The position numbers and the translations under genes were made by a program. Under the pieces are notes generated by a model. It was not told the DNA's origin and did no database searches. It saw only the letters and a list, made by a program, of their open reading frames with translations. A stretch of 64,000 nt of DNA from Spirochaetota bacterium. Lineage in GTDB: Bacteria > Spirochaetota > Spirochaetia > Treponematales > Treponemataceae. Location: contig JAEXRH010000014.1 of assembly GCA_023438065.1 (NCBI GenBank), positions 62,001-126,000 on the forward strand, read 5' to 3'. Within the stretch, counting starts at the first letter, position 1. Every line of letters starts with the position of its first letter. This document shows positions 1 through 8,589 of the stretch, one piece after another.

Positions 1-1
1 C

Positions 2-2878
2 TTCCAGGGTCGCGAGGCGGTAAACAAGTACTATGACGCCGTCCCCGAGATCGTCCAGAAGGAAATGGACAAGTACGCGAAGCTCACCGGCCGCCAGTAC
101 CAGCTCTACGAGTATTACGGCCCGAAGGACGCCGAGAAGGTCGTCATCGCGATGGGCTCCGGTTGCGACACCATCGAGGAAACCGTCGATTACCTCACCG
201 GAAAGGGCGAGAAGGTCGGACTCCTCAAGGTTCGCCTCTACCGCCCCTTCAGCGCCGAGCTCTTCGTGAAGGCGCTCCCCGCGACCGTCAAGGCGATCGC
301 CGTCCTCGACCGCACCAAGGAGCCCGGATCGCTCGGCGAGCCGCTCTATGAGGACGTCCGCACCGCCATCGGCGAGATGCAGGCGGCCGGCAAGTGCCAG
401 TTCAAGGATTACCCGCTCATCGTCGGCGGACGCTTCGGCCTCGGCTCGAAGGAGTTCACCCCGGCGATGGTCAAGGCCGTCTATGACAACCTCTCCGGCG
501 AGAAGAAGAACAAATTCACCATCGGCATCGACGACGACCTCACCTTCACCAGCCTCAAGTACGACGCCGCGTTCCAGCTTGACGACTCCGCGATGCACCA
601 GGCGATGTTCTTCGGCCTCGGCTCCGACGGTACCGTCGGCGCGAACAAGAACTCCATCAAGATCATCGGCGAGGCGACCGACAACAAGGTCCAGGCTTAC
701 TTCGTCTACGACTCCAAGAAGTCGGGCGTCATCACGACGAGCCACCTCCGCTTCGGCCACGGCTCGATCCGCAAGCCCTACCTCGTCACCCAGGCCGACT
801 TCGTCGCCTGCCACAAGTTCGCGTTCCTCGAGAAGTACGACCTCCTCGCGACCGCGAAGAAAGGTGCGACCTTCCTCCTCACGAGCGCCTACGGCAAGGA
901 CCAGGTGTGGGATCACCTCCCCGTCGAGGTCCAGAAGCAGATCATCGAGAAGGAACTCAAGTTCTACGTGATCGACGCGGTATCCATCGCCGCCAAGGCC
1001 GGAATGGGCGAGCGCATCAACGTCGTCATGCAGACCGCGTTCTTCAAGATCTCCGGCATCCTCCCCGAGGCCGAGGCCGTCGCGCTCATCAAGAAGTTCA
1101 TCGAGAAGTCCTACGGAAAGAAGGGCGCGGACGTCGTCAAGAAGAACATCGACACGATCGACATGGCCCTCGCCGGAGTCGAGAAGGTCGACTACCCGAA
1201 GGTCGCCTCGAGCAAGCTCAAGATGCTCCCCGCGATGACCGCTGACGCCCCGAAGTTCGAGAAGGAAGTTCTCGGCGTCATCGGCGTCAACAAGGGCGAT
1301 TCCCTCAAGGTCAGCCAGATCCCGGACGACGGAACCTTCCCGACCGCGACCACGCAGTACGAGAAGCGCGCGATCGCCGAGCGGATGCCCCTCTGGGACG
1401 AGAAGCTCTGCATCCAGTGTGGTCAGTGTACCCTCGTATGCCCGCACGCAGTCATCCGCATGAAGGCCTACGATCCCAAGCTCCTCTCGGGCGCGCCCGC
1501 GACCTTCAAGAGCGCGGACTACAAGACCAAGGAGTTCGAGGGTTGGAAGTGCACCATCCAGGCCTCCGCCGAGGACTGCACCGGCTGCGGACTCTGCGTC
1601 CAGCAGTGCCCCGCGAAGAGCAAGGAAAACCCCGAGATCCGCGCGATCAACATGGCGAACTTCGCCGAGCACCGCGCCGTCGAGTCCGCGAACTGGAAGT
1701 TCTTCAACGCGCTCCCCGACCCGGACGCCTCCAAGCTCAACCTCTCGAGCCCGAAGGGCTGCGCCATGAAGCGCCCGCTCTTCGAGTTCTCCGGCGCCTG
1801 CGCCGGCTGCGGAGAGACCCCGTACGTGAAGCTCCTCTCGCAGCTCTACGGAGACCGCGCGATCATCGCGAACGCGACCGGATGCTCCTCGATCTACGGC
1901 GGTAACCTCCCGACCACCCCGTACGCGAAAACCGCGGACGGAAAAGGCCCGGCCTGGTCCAACTCCCTCTTCGAGGACGCGGCGGAATTCGGCCTCGGTA
2001 TGCGCCTGACGAGCGACAAGCTCGCGATCTACGCGCGCGAAGTCGCCGAGACCGTCAAGGGCAAGGGAATCGCCGCCGCGGAGATCGACGCCGTGCTCGC
2101 CACCAAGGGAGCCGACGAGGCGACCGTCGCCAAGCAGCGAAAGAACATCGAGGCCCTCAAGGCCGCCCTCGCCAAGAGCAAGGACGAGGCCGCTAAGGAA
2201 CTCGCCTCGCTCACCGACAACTTCATCGACCGCTCCGTGTGGGTCATCGGCGGCGACGGATGGGCGTACGACATCGGATTCGGCGGTCTCGACCACGTCA
2301 TCGCCTCCGGCCGCAACGTCAACCTCCTCGTCCTCGATACCGAGGTCTACTCGAACACCGGCGGACAGATGTCCAAGGCGACCCCGATCGGAGCCGTCGC
2401 GAAGTTCGCCGCGTCCGGAAAGGCCACGAGCAAGAAGGACCTCGGCATGATCGCGATGAGCTACGGCTACGTGTACGTCGCCCGCATCTCGATGGGCGCG
2501 AACATGAACCAGGTCATCAAGGCCTTCCGCGAGGCGGAGAGCTACGACGGCCCGTCGATCATCATCGCGTACAGCCACTGCATCAACCACGGCATCGACA
2601 TGGAAAAGGGAATGACGAACCAGAAGGAAGCGGTTACCTGCGGACTCTGGCCCCTCTACCGCTACGACCCGCGCCTCGCCGAGCAGGGAAAGAACCCCTT
2701 CCAGCTCGACAGCAAGGAGCCCGACTTCAAGCTCGCCGACTTCATGTACAAGGAAGTCCGCTTCAAGAGCCTCAAGGCCGCCGATCCCGCGCGCGCCGAG
2801 TCGCTCCTGAAGAAGGCCGAAGAGAAGGCAAAGCGCCAGTGGAAGGAGTACGAGTACCTCTCCAAGAGGGACTTCTGA
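2..2878 (+). CDS. nifJ: Pyruvate:ferredoxin (flavodoxin) oxidoreductase, C-terminal part
   Basis: Homodimeric PFOR oxidises pyruvate to acetyl-CoA and CO2 and passes electrons to ferredoxin or flavodoxin. The reading frame is open from base 2, so the true start lies before the window. About 958 residues are visible out of roughly 1,180 usual for the family, so the N-terminal pyruvate-binding domain is largely missing because of the window edge, not because of a break. Visible parts in order are the core and gamma domains, a dicluster ferredoxin domain (CIQCGQCTLVCP near base 1410 and CTGCGLCVQQCP near 1580), a CAGCGE motif that contributes the proximal cluster, and the thiamine diphosphate domain (GDGWAYDIG near 2255 and YSNTGGQ near 2350). 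A strong terminator follows. Codon use is strongly biased to C-ending codons, as expected for a highly expressed enzyme. Identification is secure. Confidence 0.97.
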   Translation, partial: FQGREAVNKYYDAVPEIVQKEMDKYAKLTGRQYQLYEYYGPKDAEKVVIAMGSGCDTIEETVDYLTGKGEKVGLLKVRLYRPFSAELFVKALPATVKAIAVLDRTKEPGSLGEPLYEDVRTAIGEMQAAGKCQFKDYPLIVGGRFGLGSKEFTPAMVKAVYDNLSGEKKNKFTIGIDDDLTFTSLKYDAAFQLDDSAMHQAMFFGLGSDGTVGANKNSIKIIGEATDNKVQAYFVYDSKKSGVITTSHLRFGHGSIRKPYLVTQADFVACHKFAFLEKYDLLATAKKGATFLLTSAYGKDQVWDHLPVEVQKQIIEKELKFYVIDAVSIAAKAGMGERINVVMQTAFFKISGILPEAEAVALIKKFIEKSYGKKGADVVKKNIDTIDMALAGVEKVDYPKVASSKLKMLPAMTADAPKFEKEVLGVIGVNKGDSLKVSQIPDDGTFPTATTQYEKRAIAERMPLWDEKLCIQCGQCTLVCPHAVIRMKAYDPKLLSGAPATFKSADYKTKEFEGWKCTIQASAEDCTGCGLCVQQCPAKSKENPEIRAINMANFAEHRAVESANWKFFNALPDPDASKLNLSSPKGCAMKRPLFEFSGACAGCGETPYVKLLSQLYGDRAIIANATGCSSIYGGNLPTTPYAKTADGKGPAWSNSLFEDAAEFGLGMRLTSDKLAIYAREVAETVKGKGIAAAEIDAVLATKGADEATVAKQRKNIEALKAALAKSKDEAAKELASLTDNFIDRSVWVIGGDGWAYDIGFGGLDHVIASGRNVNLLVLDTEVYSNTGGQMSKATPIGAVAKFAASGKATSKKDLGMIAMSYGYVYVARISMGANMNQVIKAFREAESYDGPSIIIAYSHCINHGIDMEKGMTNQKEAVTCGLWPLYRYDPRLAEQGKNPFQLDSKEPDFKLADFMYKEVRFKSLKAADPARAESLLKKAEEKAKRQWKEYEYLSKRDF

Positions 2879-2949
2879 TTCCCGTCCGGCATATAGCCTG
2901 ACGTGTCCAATCGGCCGCGGATGAATCCGCGGCCAACGGTTCAAACTGC

Positions 2950-2986
2950 AAGGACCTCCCGGAACTTCCGGGAGGTCCTTTTTTTT
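2950..2986 (+). terminator. Rho-independent terminator of nifJ
   Basis: A 13-bp GC-rich stem (AAGGACCTCCCGG, 2950-2962, pairing with 2968-2980) closes a 5-nt loop and runs into eight T residues. It lies 70 nt after the nifJ stop. Confidence 0.93.
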
Positions 2987-3061
2987 CAGGCAGGACGCGG
3001 TACCGCGTTCTCGCCGGCCGGTCGCCATTGTGGCAATACCATCCATTTGCGCTAAAAGCTG

Positions 3062-3090
3062 TTCAAACCTTTTCGCCAAAGTGGTATAGT
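3062..3090 (+). promoter_or_regulatory. Promoter of the amidohydrolase gene
   Basis: The -10 box TATAGT (3085-3090) has a weak -35 TTCAAA (3062-3067) at 17 bp. A start near 3097 leaves a short leader with the ribosome site AGAAGGA. Confidence 0.5.
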
Positions 3091-3113
3091 TGGATCGAGA
3101 AGGACCCCCTCCG

Positions 3114-3920
3114 ATGCGAATCATCGACTTTCACGCGCACATCTACCCCGCGAAGATCGCGGAACGCGCGACGCAGGCAATCAGCGATTTTTACGACGCG
3201 CCGATGGCGTTTAACGGCTCCGTCGCCGAGCTCCTGACAAGCGGCGACACGATAGGCGTCGAGCGTTACATCGTGCACTCGACGGCGACGAAGAGCGACC
3301 AGGTACGCTCGATCAACGATTTTATCATCGGGGAAACGCGGAAAGAGCCGCGCTTCGTCGGCTTCGGCACCCTTCATCCCGACTTCGACGAAACCCGCGA
3401 CGAGCTCGACCGGATCATCTCGCTCGGCCTCAAGGGCATCAAGCTCCATCCCGATTTTCAGCGTTTCGAGATCGACTGCGCGAAGATGGACAGCGCCTAC
3501 GAGCAGATAGCCGCAGCGGGAATTCCGGTCCTCGTGCACGCGGGCGACGCCCGATACGATTTCTCGGGGCCGCGGAGGATCGCGCGCGTCCTTGACCGCC
3601 ATCCCGCGATCAAGCTCATTGCCGCGCACTTCGGGGGGTATACCGAATGGGACGAAGCCCTCGAAATGCTCGCGGGGCGCGATCTCTGGCTCGATACCTC
3701 AAGCACCTTCTGGAAGATCGAGCCTTCGATCGCGCGAAAGATTATCGAAAAGCACGGGATCTCGCGCTTTCTCTTCGGCTCGGACTTCCCGATGTGGCGG
3801 CACGACGACGAGCTCGCGCGCTTCCTTGCCCTCGGGCTCACTCAGGCGGAAAACGAGGCCATCCTCGCGGGAAACGCCGACGCGCTGTTGGCGTCCATTC
3901 CCGCCGCAAAAGCGCGCTAA
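3114..3920 (+). CDS. TIM-barrel metal-dependent amidohydrolase (amidohydrolase 2 family)
   Basis: This is a 268-residue predicted metal-dependent hydrolase or decarboxylase of the COG2159 type; the substrate is unknown. It opens with the metal-binding DFHAHIY motif at residues 4-10. Further motifs are LVHAGDARYDF in the middle, AAHFGG, and FGSDFPMW near the C-terminus, which supply the other metal and catalytic residues of this superfamily. The ATG at 3114 is chosen because AGAAGGA sits about 9 nt upstream; an in-frame TTG at 3090 overlaps the -10 box. The gene is monocistronic and converges on the c-di-GMP gene, with the two stop codons overlapping by 4 nt. Confidence 0.85.
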   Translation: MRIIDFHAHIYPAKIAERATQAISDFYDAPMAFNGSVAELLTSGDTIGVERYIVHSTATKSDQVRSINDFIIGETRKEPRFVGFGTLHPDFDETRDELDRIISLGLKGIKLHPDFQRFEIDCAKMDSAYEQIAAAGIPVLVHAGDARYDFSGPRRIARVLDRHPAIKLIAAHFGGYTEWDEALEMLAGRDLWLDTSSTFWKIEPSIARKIIEKHGISRFLFGSDFPMWRHDDELARFLALGLTQAENEAILAGNADALLASIPAAKAR

Positions 3921-6739
3921 CGCGCGAGGTACGCGAGAAAATCGTCGAACGGCAGGGGTCTCGCGACGACGAAACCCTGCACGATATCGCAGCCGCGCGC
4001 GCGAAGGCGGTCGAGCTGATCGAGGGTCTCGACCCCTTCGGCCACCGAGGAAAGCCCGAATGCCCGGGCCATCGATATGATCGCGGAAACGATATCCCCG
4101 CCCGACTGGCTGTCGTCCATCGAGCGGACGAAAGACTGGTCGATTTTCAGGCAATCGACGGGCAGGCGATTGAGATACTGCAGGGAGCAGTATCCCGTAC
4201 CGAAATCGTCGATCGCGAATTTTACCCCCATTTCGCGGATCTTTCGCATGATATCGCTCACGTGCGCGATATTCCGCATGAAGCCGGACTCGGTAACCTC
4301 CAATTGAAGCATCTCGCCGGGCAACCCCGAAATCGACAGCGCCGACCGGACGCGCTCGACGAAATTCCCCGAGTCAAACTGGCGCGCCGCGACGTTAACC
4401 GAGACGGGCACGCGCAGTCCCGTATCAAGCCACCTTTTCGCGTCCGCGCAGGCTTGCGCAAGAACCCAGTCCCCGAGCGGCGAGATGAACCCGGTTTCCT
4501 CGGCGACCGGAAGAAAATCCCCGGGTGGAATGATCAGGTTATCCTCGCGATTCCAGCGAATCAGGGCTTCCGCCCCCGAAAGACCCGCCGGACTTCCCGG
4601 TCTGGCCTCCGCGATCAGCGTCTGCGGCTGATAGTAGAGCCTGAACTCGTTCAGCTCGAGCGCCTTGTGCATCTTCGTCTCTATCTCGAGGCGGCCGCGA
4701 TTCGCGCGTTCCATGTCGGAGGAGGCGTAACAGTACGCGCCGCGACCGGCCTCTTTCGCGAGGTACATCGCCGCGTCGCCCTTTCTGAGCAAGGTCTCCG
4801 CGTCCAGGCCGTCCTTGGGATACAACGCAATCCCGATGCTCGCGCCGACGTAGACCTCGGAACCGTCGATGTCGAAGCTTTCCGACATACCGCGAACCAC
4901 CGACGACGCGACGATCCCGGCGTTTTCCTCGCGGGAGAGATCGGGCAATATCATGGTGAACTCGTCCCCGCCGATCCTGCAAAGCGTGTCCGAATCCCGG
5001 ATGCATTTCGCGAGACGGGTCGAGACCTTCACGAGGAGCGAATCGCCGGCGACGTGCCCGAGGGAATCGTTCACGTTCTTGAAGCGATCGAGATCGATGA
5101 ACAGGAGCGCGAACGGCGAGGACGAACGTTTCGCGCAGGCGATCTGGTGCTCGAGCCGGTCGGAGAACAGCATCCGGTTCGGAAGATTCGTGAGCGGATC
5201 GTAATACGCGAGATGATTCAGCCGCTCCTCCGCCTCCTTGATCACCGAAATGTCGGATGAGACGCTTATGTAGTTGAGCGGTTGGCCCGTCTCGTCGCGC
5301 AGCACGTTAATCGTTTGCCACTTCGGGCAGAGAGATCCGTCCTTCCTGCGGTCCCACACCTCTCCCTCCCAATGTCCCGTCTCCGATACGGCCGCCCGGA
5401 TCCGCTCGAAAAAGTCGTCGTCGTGCCGTCCCGAGTTGAGCATGCGCCCGTTCCTTCCAAGCAGCTCGTCGCGGGTGTATCCGCTCATCGCGCACATGGC
5501 GTCGTTCATGTCGATGATGTTTCCCCCGAGGTCCGTAATGATGACGGCCTCGCTCGTGTTCTCGAGGACCTTCCGGAACATCTCGAGCTTTCCGTTGATC
5601 GTTATCAGCGCGGCCGTCCGTTCCGCCACGAGATTCTCGAGGTTCTCGTTCGTCTTTCGTACCGCCTCGTGCGCGTCTCGCACGCGCGTGTTCATTTCCG
5701 CGATGACCTTAGCGATATGACCGATCTCGTCATGTCGGGAAAAGAGCGCCTTCATCAGTTCGTCCGGCTTGGCGGGATCGCCGGCGCCGGCCGAAGACAA
5801 AGCCTTGCGCGCGCCCGACTCGAGGATGATCGAGTCGACGACGTTCTCGAGAAGACCCAACGGAGTGACGACCCAATAGCGAAAGGCGACGCTGAGCGAG
5901 AAAATGAAAAAAATGGTCAGGGTCCCGAAAAGGACGAGCATGCTTGCCGTCACGTTCGCGCTTTGCGCCTTAAGCGCCCGCGGGGTAGACGTCTTGATGA
6001 TGAACGCGGGCATGCCGAAGGAATCGGCGAACCGGATATAGCCCGTTATCGCGGAATCGGACTGTAACCGGAACATCCCGGATTCGATATTCTCGTGCCT
6101 ACGGACATTCTGAAGGCCGCTCGGGAAGGGCTCGCGAAAGAGTTCCACGTACACCCCGATCCGCTCGCGCAGGCTCTCGATGAACGTTTCGTTCACGCTT
6201 CTTGCCATGAGGAAGAAGCCCGCGGAAGGGCCAGTCCCGTCGGAATGAAGGATCGGCACGGAAACCGCGAGAACAGGATTCCCGTCATGAACCTGAAAGT
6301 CGGAGACGGGCTCCCTGATCCGGCGACGTTCGCTCCCCGCGACGATATCGATAAAGAAATCGCAAACCCTTTCCCGGCCTTCCCCGTCGCGGCACCGCGC
6401 GTAAATTTTTCTCCCGCTCGCGTCGTACAGAGCGAAAACCGATACGTTGAGATTGTCGAAGGGCGTCGGGCCTATGTCATTTTCGATATACTGCGGATTC
6501 CCGCCGCGGGCGAATAGCCAGGTAGAGTCCCAAACGGCATAATCCCGGACGGTCACCTCGAGGCTCGAAGACTCCACCTTGATCGCGTTGATCGCGCGAT
6601 CGATGTCGGAACGCGCGATATCGGCCTCGATCGCGAGGAATTTCGTGTATACCATTACCGTGATGACCGACAGCAGACCAAGGGTATAGAGGCTTATAAA
6701 CGCGACGGTCAGTACCAGCAGCTTGTTTCTGATCCGCAC
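3917..6739 (-). CDS. CHASE4-PAS-GGDEF-EAL membrane c-di-GMP synthase/phosphodiesterase
   Basis: This 940-residue bifunctional c-di-GMP protein has a transmembrane helix at about residues 7-31, an extracytoplasmic CHASE4-like domain (DYAVWDSTW near residue 67), a second helix near 255-280, a helical linker, a PAS domain, a GGDEF domain and an EAL domain. The GGDEF domain has an intact RIGGDEF motif near residue 588. The EAL domain keeps EALIRW near 723, DDFGTGYCS and EGVET, so both synthesis and hydrolysis are possible. The start is GTG, 9 nt after GAGGAG. Upstream tcdA points the same way but a separate promoter lies between them. The ligand of the sensor domain cannot be read from the sequence. 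Confidence 0.92.
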   Translation of the reverse strand: MRIRNKLLVLTVAFISLYTLGLLSVITVMVYTKFLAIEADIARSDIDRAINAIKVESSSLEVTVRDYAVWDSTWLFARGGNPQYIENDIGPTPFDNLNVSVFALYDASGRKIYARCRDGEGRERVCDFFIDIVAGSERRRIREPVSDFQVHDGNPVLAVSVPILHSDGTGPSAGFFLMARSVNETFIESLRERIGVYVELFREPFPSGLQNVRRHENIESGMFRLQSDSAITGYIRFADSFGMPAFIIKTSTPRALKAQSANVTASMLVLFGTLTIFFIFSLSVAFRYWVVTPLGLLENVVDSIILESGARKALSSAGAGDPAKPDELMKALFSRHDEIGHIAKVIAEMNTRVRDAHEAVRKTNENLENLVAERTAALITINGKLEMFRKVLENTSEAVIITDLGGNIIDMNDAMCAMSGYTRDELLGRNGRMLNSGRHDDDFFERIRAAVSETGHWEGEVWDRRKDGSLCPKWQTINVLRDETGQPLNYISVSSDISVIKEAEERLNHLAYYDPLTNLPNRMLFSDRLEHQIACAKRSSSPFALLFIDLDRFKNVNDSLGHVAGDSLLVKVSTRLAKCIRDSDTLCRIGGDEFTMILPDLSREENAGIVASSVVRGMSESFDIDGSEVYVGASIGIALYPKDGLDAETLLRKGDAAMYLAKEAGRGAYCYASSDMERANRGRLEIETKMHKALELNEFRLYYQPQTLIAEARPGSPAGLSGAEALIRWNREDNLIIPPGDFLPVAEETGFISPLGDWVLAQACADAKRWLDTGLRVPVSVNVAARQFDSGNFVERVRSALSISGLPGEMLQLEVTESGFMRNIAHVSDIMRKIREMGVKFAIDDFGTGYCSLQYLNRLPVDCLKIDQSFVRSMDDSQSGGDIVSAIISMARAFGLSSVAEGVETLDQLDRLRARGCDIVQGFVVARPLPFDDFLAYLAR

Positions 6740-6761
6740 GGCGACACGCTCCTCTCCTTGA

Positions 6762-6789
6762 AGTATATGGAAGGAGCAAGCGGAGTCAA
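6762..6789 (-). promoter_or_regulatory. Promoter of the CHASE4-GGDEF-EAL gene
   Basis: On the minus strand the -35 is TTGACT (6784-6789) and the -10 is TATACT (6762-6767), 16 bp apart. The ribosome site AAGGAGAGGAG follows at once. Confidence 0.7.
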
Positions 6790-6805
6790 ACGAAACGGAT
6801 TTGGT

Positions 6806-7558
6806 TTACGGGATGCCGAGCAGGTCCTTGACGACCCTGCCGGCGATCATGATCCCCGCGGCGGGGGGAACGAAGGAGACGCTTCCGGGAATTTGCCTTC
6901 GTCCGGCGCAGGATCTCGCGCTTCCGGGGGGGCATACGCACCCTTCGGCGCACGATGGCCCGGCGAGTGGAGCGCGCGGTTCCTCGCGGGAATAGAGCAC
7001 CTTGAGGGATGGGATTTTCCGCTTTCTGAGTTCATGGCGCATGACCCGCGCGAGGGGGCATACCGAGGTCTCGTAGATATCCGCGAATTCGAACTTGAGC
7101 GGGTCGAGCTTGTTTCCCGTTCCCATGCTGCTTAAAAGCGGAAAGCCGCACGTGAAGGCCTTCTCCGCGAGGAGAATCTTGGATGAAACCGTATCGATGC
7201 AATCAACAACATAGGAATACCCGGCAAAGTCGAAGCCGTCGGCCGTTTCCTTCCCGAAGAAGCACTGACGGGCGTCAACCTCGGCGGTCGGGTTGATGTC
7301 AAAAATTCGCGCGCGCGCCACCGCGACCTTTGGCATCCCGATCGTGCTGTGAAGGGCGATCGCCTGCCGGTTGATGTTCGTAAGGCACACCGTGTCGTCG
7401 TCGACGATAACGAACCTTCCGACTCCTGCGCGGGCGAGAGCCTCGACGACGAACGAGCCCACGCCGCCGATCCCGAACACGGCGACTGTTTTCTCCGCGA
7501 GAATCGCCGTAGACTCCGCCCCTAGGAGCAATTCGCTCCGAGAATACTGTGTCTGCAT
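6806..7558 (-). CDS. tcdA: tRNA threonylcarbamoyladenosine dehydratase (ThiF/MoeB fold)
   Basis: TcdA (also CsdL or YgdL) uses ATP to cyclise t6A at position 37 of ANN-decoding tRNAs to ct6A. The 250-residue protein has the nucleotide-binding GIGGVGSFVVEALARAG at about residues 30-46, an INRQ motif, a DCIDTVSSK motif and an SSMGTGNKLDP motif, all typical of this branch of E1-like enzymes. A Cys-rich insert (CAEGCVCPPGSARSC) lies near residue 210. No partner sulfur-transfer gene is adjacent. A good promoter places the transcription start at the ATG itself, so the mRNA may be leaderless. Confidence 0.9.
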   Translation of the reverse strand: MQTQYSRSELLLGAESTAILAEKTVAVFGIGGVGSFVVEALARAGVGRFVIVDDDTVCLTNINRQAIALHSTIGMPKVAVARARIFDINPTAEVDARQCFFGKETADGFDFAGYSYVVDCIDTVSSKILLAEKAFTCGFPLLSSMGTGNKLDPLKFEFADIYETSVCPLARVMRHELRKRKIPSLKVLYSREEPRAPLAGPSCAEGCVCPPGSARSCAGRRQIPGSVSFVPPAAGIMIAGRVVKDLLGIP

Positions 7559-7564
7559 GAGTCA

Positions 7565-7593
7565 ATAATATCTCACTACGCCGAATGTGTCAG
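7565..7593 (-). promoter_or_regulatory. Promoter of tcdA, predicted leaderless
   Basis: The -35 is CTGACA (7588-7593) and the -10 is TATTAT (7565-7570), with a 17-bp spacer. Only 6 nt separate the -10 box from the ATG, so the predicted +1 is the A of the start codon. Confidence 0.7.
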
Positions 7594-7695
7594 CGAAGGA
7601 CACGCGTTGCCCACGAGTCGAAAACGTTTTTTTTTGACGAGAGCAAACAGGGCGCTAAGCGGTGTTATATTATTCGTGTAAAGGAGATATGCACG

Positions 7696-8226
7696 ATGGG
7701 AAAAACCGCGGTTTTGTATCGCTCGAAGTACGGATCGACCGGGCAGTACGCCAAATGGATCGCAGAGGAGACGGGCGCGGACCTTTTCAGGATTCCGCAT
7801 GTCTCCGTTCGCGATCTCGCCCGATACGACACGATCATCGTCGGAGGCGGACTCTATGCCGGGGGCATGCTCGGCGCCTCTTTCCTGAAAAGGAATTTCG
7901 CCGCTATCGCGGACAAAAGGATTATCGTGTTTTCCGTGGGCGCGTCGTTCGCTAACGAGAAAAACATCGCCGCGATCAAGGCCCGGCTTCTCGCTCCGGA
8001 AATGCTTTCCCGCGTATCGTTCTACCACCTTCGGGGAGCCCTCGATTATCACGCGATGAAACCCCTCGACCGGTTCGCGATGCGGCTTCTCGTCTCGATG
8101 ATCCGCAGGAAACCCGAAAGCGAGCGGGACGAGGAGGAGAAAGGAATCGTCGCGACATACGGAAAAAGCGTAACATTCCTGAATCGCGATAGCATCGCCC
8201 CGATCGTGCGGGAGGCGATGGCATAA
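7696..8226 (+). CDS. Flavodoxin-domain protein (HemG-like)
   Basis: This 176-residue protein has an N-terminal flavodoxin fold. The FMN phosphate-binding loop is visible as YRSKYGST at residues 7-14, and IIVGGGLYAGGM marks the second flavin-contacting loop. The size and layout resemble the HemG/Flavodoxin_5 group, which includes menaquinone-dependent protoporphyrinogen dehydrogenases. No other haem genes are nearby, so the haem role is not supported. The ATG at 7696 is chosen because AAGGAG lies 9 nt upstream; the ATG at 7689 is out of frame. The gene stands alone, divergent from tcdA. Confidence 0.75.
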   Translation: MGKTAVLYRSKYGSTGQYAKWIAEETGADLFRIPHVSVRDLARYDTIIVGGGLYAGGMLGASFLKRNFAAIADKRIIVFSVGASFANEKNIAAIKARLLAPEMLSRVSFYHLRGALDYHAMKPLDRFAMRLLVSMIRRKPESERDEEEKGIVATYGKSVTFLNRDSIAPIVREAMA

Positions 8227-8281
8227 GGCCGCATGATGCACCGCAACTCCAAAAAGTAAAATCGCTCCAGAAAAAACTTCC

Positions 8282-8309
8282 TTGTCTGTCTCGCTCCGTG
8301 CGCTATACT
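8282..8309 (+). promoter_or_regulatory. Promoter of the small Cys protein gene
   Basis: TTGTCT (8282-8287) and a strong -10 TATACT (8304-8309) are separated by 16 bp. AAGGAGG follows, 6 nt before the ATG. Confidence 0.6.
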
Positions 8310-8330
8310 CTGCGCGTAAGGAGGACTTCA

Positions 8331-8519
8331 ATGTCCAAGGAACAGAAGAAAATTGAGGGCAAGCACTGCTATTCATGCCTTCAATGGGATGGTCCGCGAG
8401 CCTACAACGCGGAAAAAAACACGCTCCTCGTCGACGAGACGCTCGCGGAAAATTGCCGCGTCTTTCACAAGAAGATGAAAGGCTCGTCCACCTGCGAGCG
8501 GTATTTCCCCTTCCATTAA
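8331..8519 (+). CDS. Small cysteine-containing protein, unknown function
   Basis: This is a 62-residue protein with a promoter, a very strong ribosome site (AAGGAGG) and a terminator after it, so it is probably expressed. It has four Cys residues: a CYSC pair at about residues 14-17 and single Cys in ENCRVF and STCERYF. That pattern could hold a zinc ion or an iron-sulfur centre, but no known family was recognised. It is basic in the middle (FHKKMKG) and ends in YFPFH. Its neighbour hcp is convergent and gives no functional clue. Confidence 0.7.
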   Translation: MSKEQKKIEGKHCYSCLQWDGPRAYNAEKNTLLVDETLAENCRVFHKKMKGSSTCERYFPFH

Positions 8520-8528
8520 AAAAGTGAC

Positions 8529-8557
8529 AAAAAAATCGGCGCCCCGTCGGGGCGCCG
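8529..8557 (-). terminator. Terminator of hcp
   Basis: A perfect 9-bp stem CGGCGCCCC (8537-8545) pairs with 8549-8557 around a 3-nt loop. On the minus strand it is followed by a run of seven T residues (8529-8535). It may also slow transcripts arriving on the plus strand. Confidence 0.88.
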
Positions 8558-8589
8558 AAAATCTCTCGCGCGAAAACCTCGCGAGCCGA

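Noticed and set aside
3090..3113. Earlier TTG start for the amidohydrolase
   Set aside because: It overlaps the -10 box; the ATG at 3114 has a ribosome site and starts directly at the conserved metal motif.
3647..5260. 537-codon open frame antisense to the GGDEF-EAL gene
   Set aside because: Arg-rich shadow of a gene with clear GGDEF and EAL motifs on the other strand.
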